A DNA stretch of 64,000 bases from Mercurialis annua (GCF_937616625.2 NC_065570.1:48661665-48725664); one strand, 5' to 3'. Positions 10,937 through 23,115 are shown, numbered from the stretch's first letter. Notes: generated from the letters alone by a model not told the origin. Translations and numbers: made by a program.

Positions 10937-12128
10937 GTGGAAGAGGTTTACGAACGCAACCATATTCGTCAGGTTGAGCAGCGACTCGATGAAATTGACC
11001 AACGAATGGAAGAACGGATGGATCGAATGATGGAACACATGACGGAACAGATGGGTGCGTTGTTGGCTAACCAAAACAGGGCTAACCAACCACCTAACGG
11101 AGGCCAACACTTGCCACGAGCAGAATTTCCAGCGTTTGGCGATGAGGAAGATGATGAGTATTATGAGGAAGCTCCACAACGACGGTAGAGAGGGCGCGTT
11201 GATGATGATCGACGGCGTTGGGAGAGCGGGATGCGGACTGAAATTCATGAATTTTATGGGGGGGCTCAAATCTGAAGAATTCCTTGATTGGCTAGCCACG
11301 GTAGAGGAGATTTTGGAATTCAAGGATGTACCGGCTGACAGATGTGTACCCTTAGTGGCAACCAGATTTCGTGATAAGGCAACGGCGTGGTGGCAGCAGT
11401 TGAAATTGACACGCAGCCGACTGGGAAAACCCAAGATCGACACGTGGGAAAAGATGAAGAAGCACTTGAAAACTGCGTTTCTGCCTTATAATTTTCAGCG
11501 ATTAATGTACCAGAAATTGCAAAATTTAAGGCAGGGAAGCAAATCTGTGGACGATTATACCACATAATTTTTCCAATTGATTGCACGGAATGATATACAA
11601 GAGACTGAAGATCAGTTGGTTGCGAGGTATATTGGTGGGTTGCGGGTCTCAATTTAAGACACGGTCAATCTGTTTGATCCGGTGTCGCTTTCAGCCGCTC
11701 ATCAAAAGGCGCTGCAGATTGAGAAGCAGAGTAGGCGCACAAGCAGTTTTAGCAATTCTGCGACAGCAGGTGCCTATGGAAGTGGCAGTAGTGGAATGGA
11801 GAACAAAACAGCAGGTGGTGCCGTCAGTAGAGGTACGAACAATTTTAATCAGTTTCTTAGACCTGCTGGTAGTAGTAATATTCGCTGTTTTGGTTGTGGT
11901 GAGATGGGTCATAGGCAGGCAGACTATCGAAAGACCGCTGCAAAGAAGACATTTTTTGTGGATACTGATGATTTTGTCGATGAGGAATTCAAGGTGATGG
12001 GTGGCCCAGTTTATGACAGTCGCGAGGGACTTGAGGAGGAGGTGGTCTCTGGTGATACGGGGGTTGCGCTGGTCGTGCGACGGGCTTGCTTAACACCCAA
12101 GGCAGCAGATGTGCCATTTTGTCATTGA
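10937..12128 (+). pseudogene. gag of the gypsy element, frameshifted
   Basis: A charged coiled-coil-like N-terminus (VEQRLDEIDQRMEERMDRMM) starts near 10937. After a frame change near 11190 the retrotransposon gag domain follows: SEEFLDWLATVEEILEFKDV, then ATRFRDKATAWWQQLKL and KKHLKTAFLPYNFQRLMYQK. A TAA at 11565-11567 and a further stop near 11658 interrupt it. A CCHC knuckle near 11883-11925 reads CFGCGEMGHRQADY, where the final Cys has become Tyr. Gag would form the capsid particle. Frame, stops and knuckle loss show it is dead. Confidence 0.85.
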
Positions 12129-13925
12129 TGCGGGCAGTTGTGAGAATATCATCTCGGCAGAGGCAGTCCAGAAATTGGGCATTCAGACCGAGAAACACCC
12201 CAAACCGTACAAATTGGCGTGGCTAAAGAAAGGTGGCGAGGTTAGTAACGTTACGTGCTCTAGTGCTTTTTATGTTGGTGCACGATATAGGGATTCTATT
12301 TGGTGTGATGTTGTCACCATGGATGCGTGTTATTTATTGTTAGGGCGACCTTGGCAATTCGATCGTAAAGTCAGGCATGATGGCCGAAATAACACTTATA
12401 GTTTTGTGTTCGTAAAATTGTGTTACAGCCTAGCCGTGGTGTGGAGGCAACGAAGCCTGTAGAGAGTAACACTAATTTGCTGTCTTTGGTGAAATTTGAG
12501 GAGGAGCTGCAGACTGCAGAAACTGTGTATGTGTTGATTGGGAAAGAAACAGTTGAGGAATCTGTGGTACCAGCAGTAGTCACACAACTATTGGATGAGT
12601 TCGCAGATGTGTTTCCAGATGATCTACCGTCAGCTTTACCGCCGTTGCGTGATATTCAGCATCATATTGATTTGGAACCGGGGGCAACCTTGCCTAACAG
12701 ACCTCATTACATGATGAGTCCAACAGAGCATGAGGAGTTGCAGAGGCAGGTGGAGGATTTGGTTGCTAAGGGGCATGTGCGTGAGAGTATGAGCTCATGT
12801 GCAGTACCAGCCCTTCTAACACCTAAGAAAGATGGGACTTTTCGCATGTGTGTGGACAGTCGAGCAATTAATAGAATCACAGTCAGGTACCGTTTTCCTA
12901 TGCCACGGCTGGATGATTTACTTGATCAGATTAGCGGGGCAACGGTTTTTACCAAACTGGATTTAAAGAGCGGATATCATCAGATTCGCATCAGGGTTGG
13001 GGACGAGTGAAAAACGGCCTTCAAAACCCGTGAGTGGCTGTATGAGTGGTTGGTGATGTCGTTTGGGTTATCAAACGCGCCAAGTACGTTAGTGTGTATG
13101 ATGAACCAAGCACTTAGACCTTTTATCGGTAAATTTGTTGTTGTGTATTTCGATGATATTTTGATCTATAGTGCTAATCCCGAAGTGCACCTTCAGCACT
13201 TGCGAGAGGTTTTGTGTGTGCTTCAGAGGAACAGTCTATTTGCTGCCAGAAAGAAGTGCGCTTTTCTGACTCGAAAGGTGTTGTTTCTGGGATACATTGT
13301 GTTTGAGGAGGGGCTGCAAGTTGATGATTCGAAAATTGAGGTAGAGAAGCATTGGCCTCAGCCGAGTACCATTACAGAAGTTCGAAGTTTTCATGGTCTG
13401 GCTTCTTTCTATAGGCGGTTCATTCCTCATTTCAGTAGTATTATGGTTCCTTTGACTGACTGTATGAAAGGTGTGAAGTTTGAGTGGACAGAGGCAGCCG
13501 AGGCAGCATTTCAGCAGATCAAGATGCGGTTGACGACTGCTCCTATTCTAGTGCTGCCAAATTTTTCACAACCATTTGAGCTACATAGTGACGCTTCAAA
13601 ATTGGGGATTGGGGCTGTTTTGAGTCAAAATAGTCGACCAGTGGCATATTTCAGTGAGAAACTGAATGGAGCGAAGCTGAATTACAGTACATATGACGTG
13701 GAATTTTATGCGGTAGTGCAAGCAGTCAAGCATTAGCGACATTACTTGTACCACAAGGAGTTTGTTCTGTACACTGACCACGAGGCGTTGAAGCATTTAC
13801 ATCGTCCATGTAAAGTGTCACCACGTCATGCTACTTGGGTGGCTTATCTGCAACGATTTACTTTTGTGGTCAAGCATAAGGTCGGGGTCACAAATAGGGT
13901 GGCAGATGCATTGAATCGTCGTAGC
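12109..13925 (+). pseudogene. protease, reverse transcriptase and RNase H of the gypsy element
   Basis: The protease segment is in frame 1 from 12109: FVIDAGSCENII, where the usual D-S/T-G triad reads D-A-G, then CYLLLGRPWQFDRKVRHDG. The frame returns near 12420 to the main pol frame. RT blocks are [52 protein letters not shown] and [13 protein letters not shown]. RNase H follows with [14 protein letters not shown] and VLYTDHEALKHL. Two stops, TGA at 13008-13010 and TAG at 13734-13736, both sit where gypsy elements normally have Trp, consistent with G-to-A decay. The RT active site (YFDD) is intact. Confidence 0.88.
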
Positions 13926-15271
13926 AACTTTCTGGTTTCATTACGTGTTGAGGTACCCGGTTTAGACTCGTTTACTGATTTGCTTGAGACTGAGCCTTAT
14001 TTTTCTGTGGTTATGAGGAAAGTGCAAGCAGGCGAGCAAACTGAGTTTTTGCTGCATGACGGTTTTCTGTTCAAGGGGAATCAACTGTGCATTCCTGAGA
14101 GCGGCTTGTGGATGCATATTATTAGAGAGCTGCATGGAGAGGGGCATGTTGGGCGTGGCAGGACCTTGCATCTGGTTCAATCATCTTACTTTTGGCCAAC
14201 AATTCACAAAGAGGTGGAGAAGTACGTCCAAAGGTGCTGTGTTTGCCAAGTTTTGAAAGGGGCGACAACTAATGCAGGCTTGTATATGCCGCTGCCAGTG
14301 CCATCGCAACCTTGGGCGGATGTTATCATGGATTTTGTGTTGGGATTACCGCGTACTGAGCGAGGGTATGATTTATTTATGTTGTTGATCGTTTTTCTAA
14401 AATGGTCCACTTTATTCCTTGCAAGAAAACAACAGATGCGGTTTCAGTTACACAATTGTTCTTTCGAGAGGTGTACCGTCTTCATGGGCTGCCCAAGTCT
14501 ATTGTGTCGGATAGAGATACTCGGTTCCTCAGTAACTTTTGGCGCAGCTTGTGGAAGATGGTGAACACGCAACTGAATTTCAGTAGTGCCTACCACTCCC
14601 AGACTGATGGTCAAACTGAAGTTGTGAGTCGGTCATTAGGCAAATTGCTGCGGTGTTTGGTTGGCACACACGTGAAGAGTTGGGATCAGAAACTGTGCCA
14701 GGCCGAGTTTGCTCATAACCATGCAGTCAATCAGGGAACGAGATTCAGTCCTTTTCAGGTGGTGTATTCGATCGCCCCCAAGGGTCCATTGGGTCTGATT
14801 CCATTACCGAGCAATGTCAAGATACAGTCGAAGACAGAGGATTTTGGGAATGGGTTGCAAGAAGTTCATAGGACAGTTCTTGACAACTTACAACAGGCTA
14901 ACTCACACTACAAGCAAGCTGCGGATGGAAAGCGCCGTGTTGTTGAGTATGAGGTAGGAGATTATGTGTGGGATGTTCTGACTAGAGAGCGGTTTTCGGT
15001 TGGGGACTACAACAAACTTTCTGCCAAAAAGATTGGACCATTGGAGATCATCGAGAAAATCAACCCCAATGCTTACCGCCAGAAACTGCCCAGCCATATT
15101 CGAACGGCTGATGAGTTCAACGTCAAGCATTTGATTCCTTTTCATGGTGATTCTTCTGATGATGAGGCTACTGCAAATTCGAGGTCTAATTTTTCCTACC
15201 CTGGCGGGAATGATGCGGTTGCAGAGACGGATTTTGAGTTCATGGAGAAAAGGGAACGCAAAGTGACGTAG
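13926..15271 (+). pseudogene. integrase of the gypsy element, frameshifted; C-terminus inside the 3' LTR
   Basis: The HHCC zinc finger is present (HIIRELHGEGHVGRG then CCVCQVLKGA). The DDE core has MDFVLGLPRTERGYD, then IVSDRDTRFLSNFW and YHSQTDGQTEVV. A one-base frameshift near 14385-14396 falls in the conserved block normally read VDRFSKM. The C-terminal part (VGDYVWDVLTRERFSVGDYN, EFNVKHLIPFHGDSSDDE) continues in frame 2 across the internal/LTR junction at 15211 and stops with TAG at 15269-15271. The last roughly 20 residues are therefore encoded by the LTR. Integrase would insert the cDNA; this copy cannot make it in one piece. Confidence 0.88.
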
Positions 15272-15719
15272 ATTCTGCCGAACCTGAAAAGTGTACAATT
15301 TGGGCGGTTCTGGAGTCTAAGTTTATTGGAAACGGGCCAACGATCAATTTCCATGGGCTTTGCCCATGGTCTACGTCACTTTTAAGCCGAATTCCATCAT
15401 CTGGGCCTTCAAAATGGCGTTTTTGTGATTTCGGCAGTTTTTAAGACTTTTTAATTTATTTCGTTTTACACGCAATTTAGAGTTTTTATTTTGTCTTAGT
15501 ATTTTAACAACCTTATGAGTTGTTGAACGGCAGTTTTTGATGTTTTGAGACAATTTGATTATTTAATATCGGTATTTAATTGAATCAACGACTTTTGATG
15601 CCTATTGCCTAGTATTTTTTTATTGAATCAATAGGTTTTAGAAGTTAATTGCTGGCATTATTTTATAATCAACAGCTTTTAAAATTATCTTATTCTTTAT
15701 TGTGACTTTCGCTGCATCA
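15211..15719 (+). repeat. 3' LTR of the gypsy element
   Basis: Begins TGATGCGG and ends CTGCATCA, 509 bp, directly followed by the ACTAG duplication. It matches 10362-10875 apart from about 22 substitutions and one short indel by hand count. Confidence 0.92.
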
Positions 15720-15889
15720 ACTAGCATCAACAATGGAGTTATATATTTCTTATTCTTCTTTAAAATAATATAAAAAAGGTAATTTTTATTAAAATCTGTA
15801 GATATTTATAAAGGAAATTTCATATATCTATTTTTGTGTTTTTAATTTTTATCATTTTTAAAAGCAAAAGACAAACTACTAAAAAAATA

Positions 15890-16293
15890 GGATATTAAAC
15901 TCCCTAGGTCACTAGGCTTACCTCAAATTACAAAATGATCACTAAACTTCATTTTGTTACAAAATGGTCACTAAACTATACCTTTTATAACAAAGGGGTG
16001 TCACTTATATAAAACGCACCGTTTTCAAGTTAATATTGTTACAAAAATAACACTAAACTTTTCATGATTTACAAAAAAGTAATTGAATTATACTTTTTAT
16101 TACAAAAAGGTCACTGAACTATGTCCCTTTTTGTAATTTTGGTTTGCCACGTAAGCAAAAACATTGCGTTTTATATGAGTGACACCCATTTGTAACAAAA
16201 GGTATAGTTCAGTGACTGTTTTGTAATAAAATGAAGTTTAGTGATTATTTTGTAATTTAAGGTAACCTTAGTGACCCAGAGAGTTTATTATCC
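15890..16293. mobile_element. MITE, family A copy 1 (MULE-like), about 404 bp
   Basis: Its ends GGATATTAAACTCCCTAGG and CCCAGAGAGTTTATTATCC are inverted repeats that continue inward over about 150 bases with repeated GTCACTAAAC / GTTCAGTGAC blocks. A near-perfect duplication CTAAAAAATA (one A longer on the left) flanks it. The element at 26965-27348 has the same ends and internal blocks, so they are one family. Confidence 0.8.
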
Positions 16294-18167
16294 CTAAAAA
16301 ATATGAAAGGGGAAAGATGTTGGGTGAAAAAAGGAGGCAAAGCTAGCTGAAGAGAGGTTAAATTTCTTTTAACATCAATCAAATGAAGACGACGGTCATC
16401 ATACAAAAAAACATAAACTTTAGGATATGGAATTCCGAGCCCTAATTTGATTGAATATTATCATCGACAATATTGTTACTTTCTTGCCCCACAAATTAAT
16501 CAAAAGCAACTACTCTTCTTTCTTTATATATATCTCTCTTCTTCTTCTCTTCACTTTTCTCTTTACCCTCTATATATTATATCTAAAAAGACATTTATAA
16601 AATAATTAAAAAACATATATTTATTATTTTATTCAAATCTATCTAATACATTAAAGTTGAACCCAAATCACTGTAGCAGAAACAGTGATTTTGGGTTCCA
16701 AACTATATCTTTTATTTGTCATTTATTACTAATTTGCCATTTGTATTCTTATCATACCATTTATTTTACTTCTCAATTTTGACTTCTTCACAAGTCACAA
16801 CGCAATTGCCTTACATTTTTTTTTATTTGTATTTTTTCTCTTTTTTTTTATTTCGTCAATTTACCCCTTAAACTTTCAATTTTTCAACTTTTTCCTAACT
16901 GCGAATATTTTTTTCTTTTGTATATCATTTTTTTTCTATTTTCTTTTTCATTTTTTCATTAATTTTTATTTGTTTCAATTTTTATGGGTCTCATATTTCA
17001 AATTAACTTCATGATTTATTCTTTACCATTGTAAAATATGTAGATAAAGAAGATATAATAAGAAAAATTTAAAAACAATAATGAAAAAAATTAGTTTTAT
17101 GAGTCACGTTAGATCGAAACATTCATCTTAATTTATGCTCAGAATCTAATATTTAATATAATAAAATTATATGATCAAATATTTATTGCTACAAACGCAA
17201 GCAAGCAACCATTTAAAATTAATAGAATTAAAATTAAATATTTAAAATTAATAGAAGTAAGTTTGATTATTTATACAAACGGAAGAAAACAAGAACATAC
17301 AAATATTTCTAAAACACTAATCTATAAACAAAGTTAAAGCCAGTTAACTTCACTATCCTAAGCTACTGATGATGAAACATTAAAAAAATCAACAAATATG
17401 ACTTTACAAATAATATGTACTCAAATTGGCAAAAAAAATGGTTTAGTTTGGTAAACGAAGGGGGTTGATTAGAGTTAATGGCTTATAATATGTGATCAAA
17501 CGGTGTTTAAGATACACAATAAATTATATGGTTGTGTTTGAGTAATGCAACTAGCGACTAGATATGTGTCCTTTTGAAGTAACGACTGAGATTGTTTTTT
17601 GTTTATTCAAACCGCATAAAATGGAGATGTTGCGTATAGATAGATTTATTTCTTTTGTAATACTCCTATTTATATAATATATAAAAAAATTTATAACATA
17701 TATTTTTAGATTAATGAATTTTTCTACTTGCATATACACGTTAACGTAAAAAAATTAATTTAAAAGATCCAATTCTTTTAGATGTTTGATATTCCTCCCC
17801 AATTTATTTTAAAGATTAAGAAAATACTAAAATGCAAAAGTAAAATATTTAAAATAAACATTTATTTAGTACTTATTATAAAATTATTATAATTTATTCA
17901 TTAAATATGCATTAGTCTATTTAATAGTTATACTTTAATTTAAATAAAAAAACCGAAGCAACGCGAGAGATTCGTACTAGTATGCATAAAAATTAATACG
18001 TTTAATGAATAATTTATTATATTTATTATGTATAAAGTTAACAATCTAAAGTATGAATTACCATTTTTTTAATTTGAAATATTGAATAAATGTTTGATAA
18101 TTATTTTTGTGTATTTGTTATACATACTCTAACTCTGAATCTGTCTCTCTTCTTGGTTAGTAATATG
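16294..18167. other. AT-rich intergenic DNA with one short hairpin
   Basis: No coding signature. Pyrimidine-rich runs occupy 16500-16980. The only structure I see is an imperfect 16-17-bp stem (GAACCCAAATCACTGT with ACAGTGATTTTGGGTTC) at about 16659-16697, possibly the remnant of a MITE end. Confidence 0.5.
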
Positions 18168-18177
18168 TTAGCATGAC

Positions 18178-18404
18178 CAACCACAAAGTGTAGATGAGTT
18201 GGTAAGGCGCTTTTCTAATTTAAGTGAGGTCGCCAGTTCGAATCATGTATGCAGCCGTTTAAAACTTGGGGCCAGAGTTTGCCTTCCCGCAAGGGACCTA
18301 CACGTCTCGAATGGGGATTAGTCTGAATGTGAAAGACTTAAAAATGTCGTCTTATAGTTGAAACCCGTTCAAGAAACCTGATGGATCCTGTATAAAAAAA
18401 AAAA
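18178..18404 (+). mobile_element. tRNA-derived SINE with poly(A) tail and TSD
   Basis: An A-box-like GATGAGTTGGTAAGGCGC is followed about 30 bases later by a B-box-like CAGTTCGAATC, the RNA polymerase III promoter of tRNA-derived SINEs. The body ends in an A-rich tail at 18393-18404. The flanks carry a perfect 10-bp duplication TTAGCATGAC (18168-18177 and 18405-18414). Confidence 0.85.
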
Positions 18405-18414
18405 TTAGCATGAC

Positions 18415-20680
18415 AAAACCAAAAGTCAGGGTCCGTGGGTGATTATTAGCCGAAAAACTACTTTAACTTTACATAATATATACGTATGCCATAAGGCTAT
18501 GAATTACCAAGTGTCCATAATAAAAGAAAGAGGAGCTTTGTGGGCTGTGTCTGTTCTGCCTTTATTCGTTCTTACAAGGCAGCCTTGGACCCTTCAAAAG
18601 CAAATCCCTGATTCCTTTGCTTTATTTACAAAACTATATATGGATGTTTATTTTCAAGTTTATAATCATTAACGTCGAAATTTTACTTTTTTAATCCTAT
18701 GTATGTTTTTTAATTGTACTACTTTGGTTCATTTTTCACTCGCCCCGCGATAGTTTCTTTTGAAACATTACTATATATATTATAAACAATTTATGTATAT
18801 AATGAATGATTGATATATCTAGTATTCGGCTACATGCACATATTATACAATTTCTTGTTGAACATGCCGTAATTTTTTCAATCAATCTGTATCCTTCATT
18901 ATAAAATGAATGGTATAAATTAATCTAGTATTATTAATTTAAATTTATTTAATCAGCATCGTTTATTTTGTAATAGAGATTTCTAGATTATAGATTTAAA
19001 AGCATGAAAACATTGATGTCCCACTATTTCCTCGTTTTCTAATGTTTCCGAAACAGAAACGTTAGAGGAAACTCTCCCAGAACGCGTCAAACTCATATGC
19101 AGTTAAGAAAAATAAAAATAAAATTCCTATTTAAAAACACCTGATCTATTTCTAAATTCTTTTCGGATATGGCAAATTTAATTTGTATTAGTACATAAAT
19201 TATTTGTCAGAAATTCAAATTTAAGTTCTTGTCAATTATTTCTAGATTGTTACTTTCTCCGCTCATCTGAAAATTTTAAATTTTTTATTGTAAATTTATA
19301 TTGTTGTTTGGATTTTATTTAAGACCGACTGATATAAAGATTAATTGAAAAAGTTTGTATTTGTGGAAGAATATTAATTTCAAAAAACTGGATGTATAGA
19401 ATTTTAGAAGCAGAGAGTTGAAGAAGAATCTCTTTTTTTGGTGATGATGGCCGAATTTGTCACTGTTACCGTGTTCGTTTTTTTTTTTTTTTGATGAAAG
19501 TGTTTATTATAATTAGATTTAGTGTACAAAGGGCTTGGGTTAGCTATTATTTTAACAAACTAATTTACTAATTTATATGTATAATTAGGGTTTGAGTTCT
19601 GGCGATTAACTTTTTTTAGAATCAATATTATTAATAACTCTAATATATAGTATAATCTAGAATTTTAATATTATATTAATTATATAAGATAATATAAAAT
19701 ATATAATTAATAAATGATCTTCTATAAATATATATATATGTGAAAAATTAAAAACTATCCTATATTATTAATATCGATACATTTTCTCAATTCTTAATTT
19801 TTGTAAAATGCCGTTTTTTCATGTCCTTTTCGTGTCATATATCCATATACTTTTTGTGTTATGTCTGTTTCTTGTTTCCGTGCTACCTAGATGCCTATCA
19901 ATAACTAAATTTAAAATACTTACATGTTCATATTAATTTAAAAAGTTATAATAATAAGACCCGGATTACATATTACCCACTGCCATGATTGGTGGTTAAA
20001 ATAAAGAAAGAATCCTTCCCACTTGAGGTTGAAAATGAAAAAACATTGCATAGTTCATTTTCCTGTTATTATATAGAACTGATTAAGTTGAATATCATAA
20101 GAATGATGAAAAAACAAAGCTTTTCTGCTAAATTTTTAACGTTAAATAGATATTCAGAATTCGAATCAAAATCTTTGATTAGGTTAGCCGTTGACAGTAG
20201 TGGTTTAGTGTATAGTTTTGAGTGGGATTCTTGGCGTTTTCTATACATGCACTCATTTTTCACTTCAACTTTCTCACCTTTTCACACTTACCAAACAAAA
20301 GATGTGTCAAAAAATAATATATACCACCAGTCTCCTAGTACGTTCTTCTATATATTATTACAAAATCATTGCAAATTCTCTCTCTGCATATGATACAGTT
20401 CGGTGCATGAAGTAAGAGTACAAGACTGAACAAGAATCGTACGGACACACCTCTCTCTATCAGATAGAAATCATCTATAAATGTAAGACAAGAACGAGCT
20501 TTCTGGGTACTCTAGTTTTCTTACAGTTACAGGAAATTGGACTGTTATGGAAACTAAGATAATTATAATTTAAATTGTCGAATCTATGGCGTCTTACGTT
20601 TAGATATTTTATTAACGTTTGTAAAAATTCAAAAACTTCGTATTCATAATCTCATTATGTAAAAAATATCGTTTTGTCCT
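18415..20680. other. AT-rich intergenic DNA, nothing recognised
   Basis: Several short open frames occur (for example 18439-18672 and 19989-20393) but none resembles a known protein, and base composition does not change over them. A T-run is at about 19480-19493. I see no RNA gene or element ends. Confidence 0.5.
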
Positions 20681-20687
20681 TTTTTTG

Positions 20688-20862
20688 TTTGCCCATCCTG
20701 TTTTTAGGGTTTTGCCCTAACTAATCGGATCCGACCTCCGTCGCACACCTGACATGGTGGGTGAGTTTTTTCAGTGGAGATTTTATGCATTCACAAGACT
20801 CGAAACCGGGACTGTGTTTAAGCGACAACAAGCCGCTTACCACTTAAACCAACCCCTTTCGT
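20688..20862 (-). mobile_element. tRNA-derived SINE (Au-like), minus strand
   Basis: On the minus strand the 5' end reads AAAGGGGTTGGTTTAAGTGG, with an A box (GTTTAAGTGGTAAGCGGC) and then a B box (GGTTTCGAGTC), close to the head of plant Au SINEs. The tail is A/G-rich (plus-strand T-run at 20680-20687). Imperfect duplications TCGTTTTGTCCTTTT (left) and TCGTTTTGCCTTTT (right) flank it. Confidence 0.75.
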
Positions 20863-20953
20863 TCGTTTTGCCTTTTATTACTTCACTATTTCTCTAGTTT
20901 TTGTTTCAAAGTTTCCTTTTTCCTGTAACATATATTTATTATAAATAAACATC

Positions 20954-21222
20954 GGATTAAATATTGTTGCCTTTGCCCAATTATACTACCACATTCAATA
21001 TTTTATGTTTTAATAATTCAACCATTCATTTTTCCAAAAAGTAGAATGTCATCGATCAATTCTAGTTAGATTTTATCTACGTAACTTACCGATTACCATA
21101 TAGATAGAATTACACTTGATAGGATAACCTTTCATTGTTTGCAAAATAATGAATTTATCAAAATATATTAAATTGAATGTCGAAAGTAGTATAGTCGGAT
21201 AACTCAAAAATATTTAACCTGT
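20954..21222. mobile_element. MITE, family B copy 1, 269 bp
   Basis: The left end GGATTAAATATTG mirrors the right end CAAAAATATTTAACCTG. The flanks share TAAACATC (20946-20953 and 21223-21230). Its right half (GATAGGATAACCTTTCATTG and ATCAAAATATAT) is recognisably the same as that of the element at 21517-21857. Confidence 0.65.
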
Positions 21223-21516
21223 TAAACATCAATTAATTTAAACAGCATACCTAGCTATATATAAACTTAAAACCTAAGAAGTTGATTAAAAACCAAAATA
21301 TGCCTTATAATCAACTGAGCTGTTTGATTGATGCTAGATCACAATGTCAGATACAAGATTTCCTCTTGCGCACACAAAACTCACTTAAACAAACCATACA
21401 ATACACACGAAAAACAGAACTCAAACTAATTTAACAAACAAATAAATTTAGAAAACAAACTAATTCTACAGTTTCTTGGTTTGATTTTCCATTGGTAATA
21501 CGAAGAACTTAGATCA

Positions 21517-21857
21517 TGTTAAATATTTTTATAGTACGTCACTGAATTATACATTTTTATAAAACAATAATCAACATTTTATTTATTACATTTTGATAAT
21601 CAAACAGTTGCTTTTCTAACAATGAAAAGTTATCAAATCTATTACGACCAACAATGTAGCCGATGGATTGCTGGATATTCCACTTTACTACATATGCAAT
21701 CCACCAACCATATCAGTATTTATTGATTAGAATTGATCGGATAACTTTCCGTTGTTACGAAAATAAAAATTTAGTTATCAAAATATAACGAACAACATAT
21801 CAATAATCGTTTTATAAAAAGTGTATAGTTCACTAACCGACAAAATATTCAACCTAC
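21517..21857. mobile_element. MITE, family B copy 2, in the 3' UTR of the Dof gene
   Basis: Long imperfect terminal inverted repeats are seen: the left arm with GTCACTGAATTATACATTT and the right arm with AGTGTATAGTTCACTAACCG. A perfect 9-bp duplication CTTAGATCA flanks it (21508-21516 and 21858-21866). Its right edge lies within a dozen bases of the Dof stop codon (21870-21872), so most of the gene's 3' UTR should be this element. Confidence 0.8.
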
Positions 21858-21869
21858 CTTAGATCAGCA

Positions 21870-23115
21870 TTATAAGAGATGACCAGTGGAAGAAGAGTTG
21901 AGACCTGATAAATCAGTCCACGTGTTTCCACTCCAGTACTGATTTGTACTATTTTCTGAAATACCCAAAAAAGATTTTGATAAATTTAACCCTAGCTGTT
22001 GGCTATTACTATCTTCCATCTTCACCGGAGCTGACTCAGAAACCCTAGAGCTTGAATTAGTCATTGACCGAATTAACCGACTATTATCGATCGAAGACGA
22101 CGATGCTTCTACGCCAGATTGATCACTTTGATGAAACGGATACAACCCATTTGCTGAAATTGGCTCAAAGAAAGGAAATTGTTGCACTACGGATCCATTA
22201 TTATGAAATAAACCCGTTTCAGTTGACCCGTTATTACCACAATTTGTTGCTCCTAGGTTTCCTCCATAGTTTAAACCAATATTTCCGACACCAAACTGAG
22301 CAAGATGATGCAATGAAGTCATGAAAGGTAAGTGATGAACTGATTGCGGAGGCAGATGAGCAATAATTTGATGATCTGAAGGATTAATTCCGCTTGTTGA
22401 GCTCGAATTCGTGTTGGAAACTGAAGATGGCTTTGAATTTGAGTTATTATTACTTTGGCTTTTGCTCTTTTTGTTTCTCCGGCAACCGCCTCCGACCGGA
22501 ACATTTCTAAGAGCGCCACCTCGAGTCCAATATCTCCGACAAGTTTTACAAAAGTGTCGAGGCTGAGAAAGGTTGTAATTATTAAAGTAACAAAACTTAG
22601 TGTTGGTTGAATCACACCTTGGACACTTTAAAGCTGTCTCCGGCTGCGGTATCTTCGCTAACCTGGCTCGATCTGACATCGAACCAGGTCGAATAGAGCC
22701 AACACCGCTACCGCCACCACCGCCGCTAACATGAGGAGGAGGAAGAGGTGGAAGATGAGGATTTTCAGTAGTAACACTTTGCTGTTGATTTGGTTGATGC
22801 TGTAATACAAAGAAAAATATCAATTAATCGAATTACATGGATCCGGTTTTGAGTTTACGATCAAGATGTTATTTTGTAGCATAAAATAGAAAATTAAATG
22901 AAGTATATTCAAAAAAAGAAGACGATTGTATAAGGAATATGAATAATAATCTTCTATTTATTTTCCTTTTGTGATATATGCTCATCTTTTATTTTTATTT
23001 TTAGGGTATGAAAAAAAAAACTTTGTGGAAGGAATTAAATTGATGAAGAGAAATTGAATGTTACCTGATGCCAGTTGGGAGGATCTAAATAGACTGGAAC
23101 TGAAGAAAAAACCAT
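21870..23115 (-). CDS. Dof zinc-finger transcription factor (two exons)
   Basis: Exon 1 is 23115-23065 ([17 protein letters not shown]), a GT donor follows, the intron is 23064-22800, and exon 2 is 22799-21870, ending TAA. The splice is phase 0 and gives 326 residues. The Dof domain starts near residue 76: [19 protein letters not shown], then [20 protein letters not shown] and GGGCRRNKK, with the four Cys of the C2C2 finger in place. Dof proteins bind AAAG core sites in plant promoters. The MVFSS start, the intron position and the [11 protein letters not shown] lead-in match the Dof5.1/Dof2.4/OBP3 subgroup, which is linked to vascular and auxin-related development. Flanks are low-complexity (Pro/Gly before; Asn/Ser after). 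The open frame running upstream of 22799 is intron, so the start at 23115 is preferred. The gene looks intact; a MITE occupies its 3' UTR. Confidence 0.93.

Larger units (their letters stand above)
10362..15719 (+). mobile_element. Ty3/gypsy LTR retrotransposon, chromovirus-like, complete but inactive
   Basis: Two LTRs (10362-10875 and 15211-15719) bound the element. The flanking duplication ACTAG is perfect (10357-10361 and 15720-15724). The PBS follows the 5' LTR. Gag, protease, RT, RNase H and integrase lie in gypsy order on the plus strand. Hand comparison of the LTRs shows about 22 substitutions in about 509 bases (roughly 96% identity), mostly transitions, plus a 5-bp indel. An initiator-Met-like PBS and a YFDD RT motif fit chromoviruses. 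I do not see a clear chromodomain, so the exact clade is open. Confidence 0.93.

Noticed and set aside
19989..20415. 134-residue open frame on plus
   Set aside because: Low-complexity AT-driven composition, no family resemblance, and another frame overlaps it.
22800..22823. Dof start at the Met encoded at 22823
   Set aside because: This part is intron: a TTACAG acceptor precedes the exon, and the family start MVFSS lies in exon 1 at 23115.
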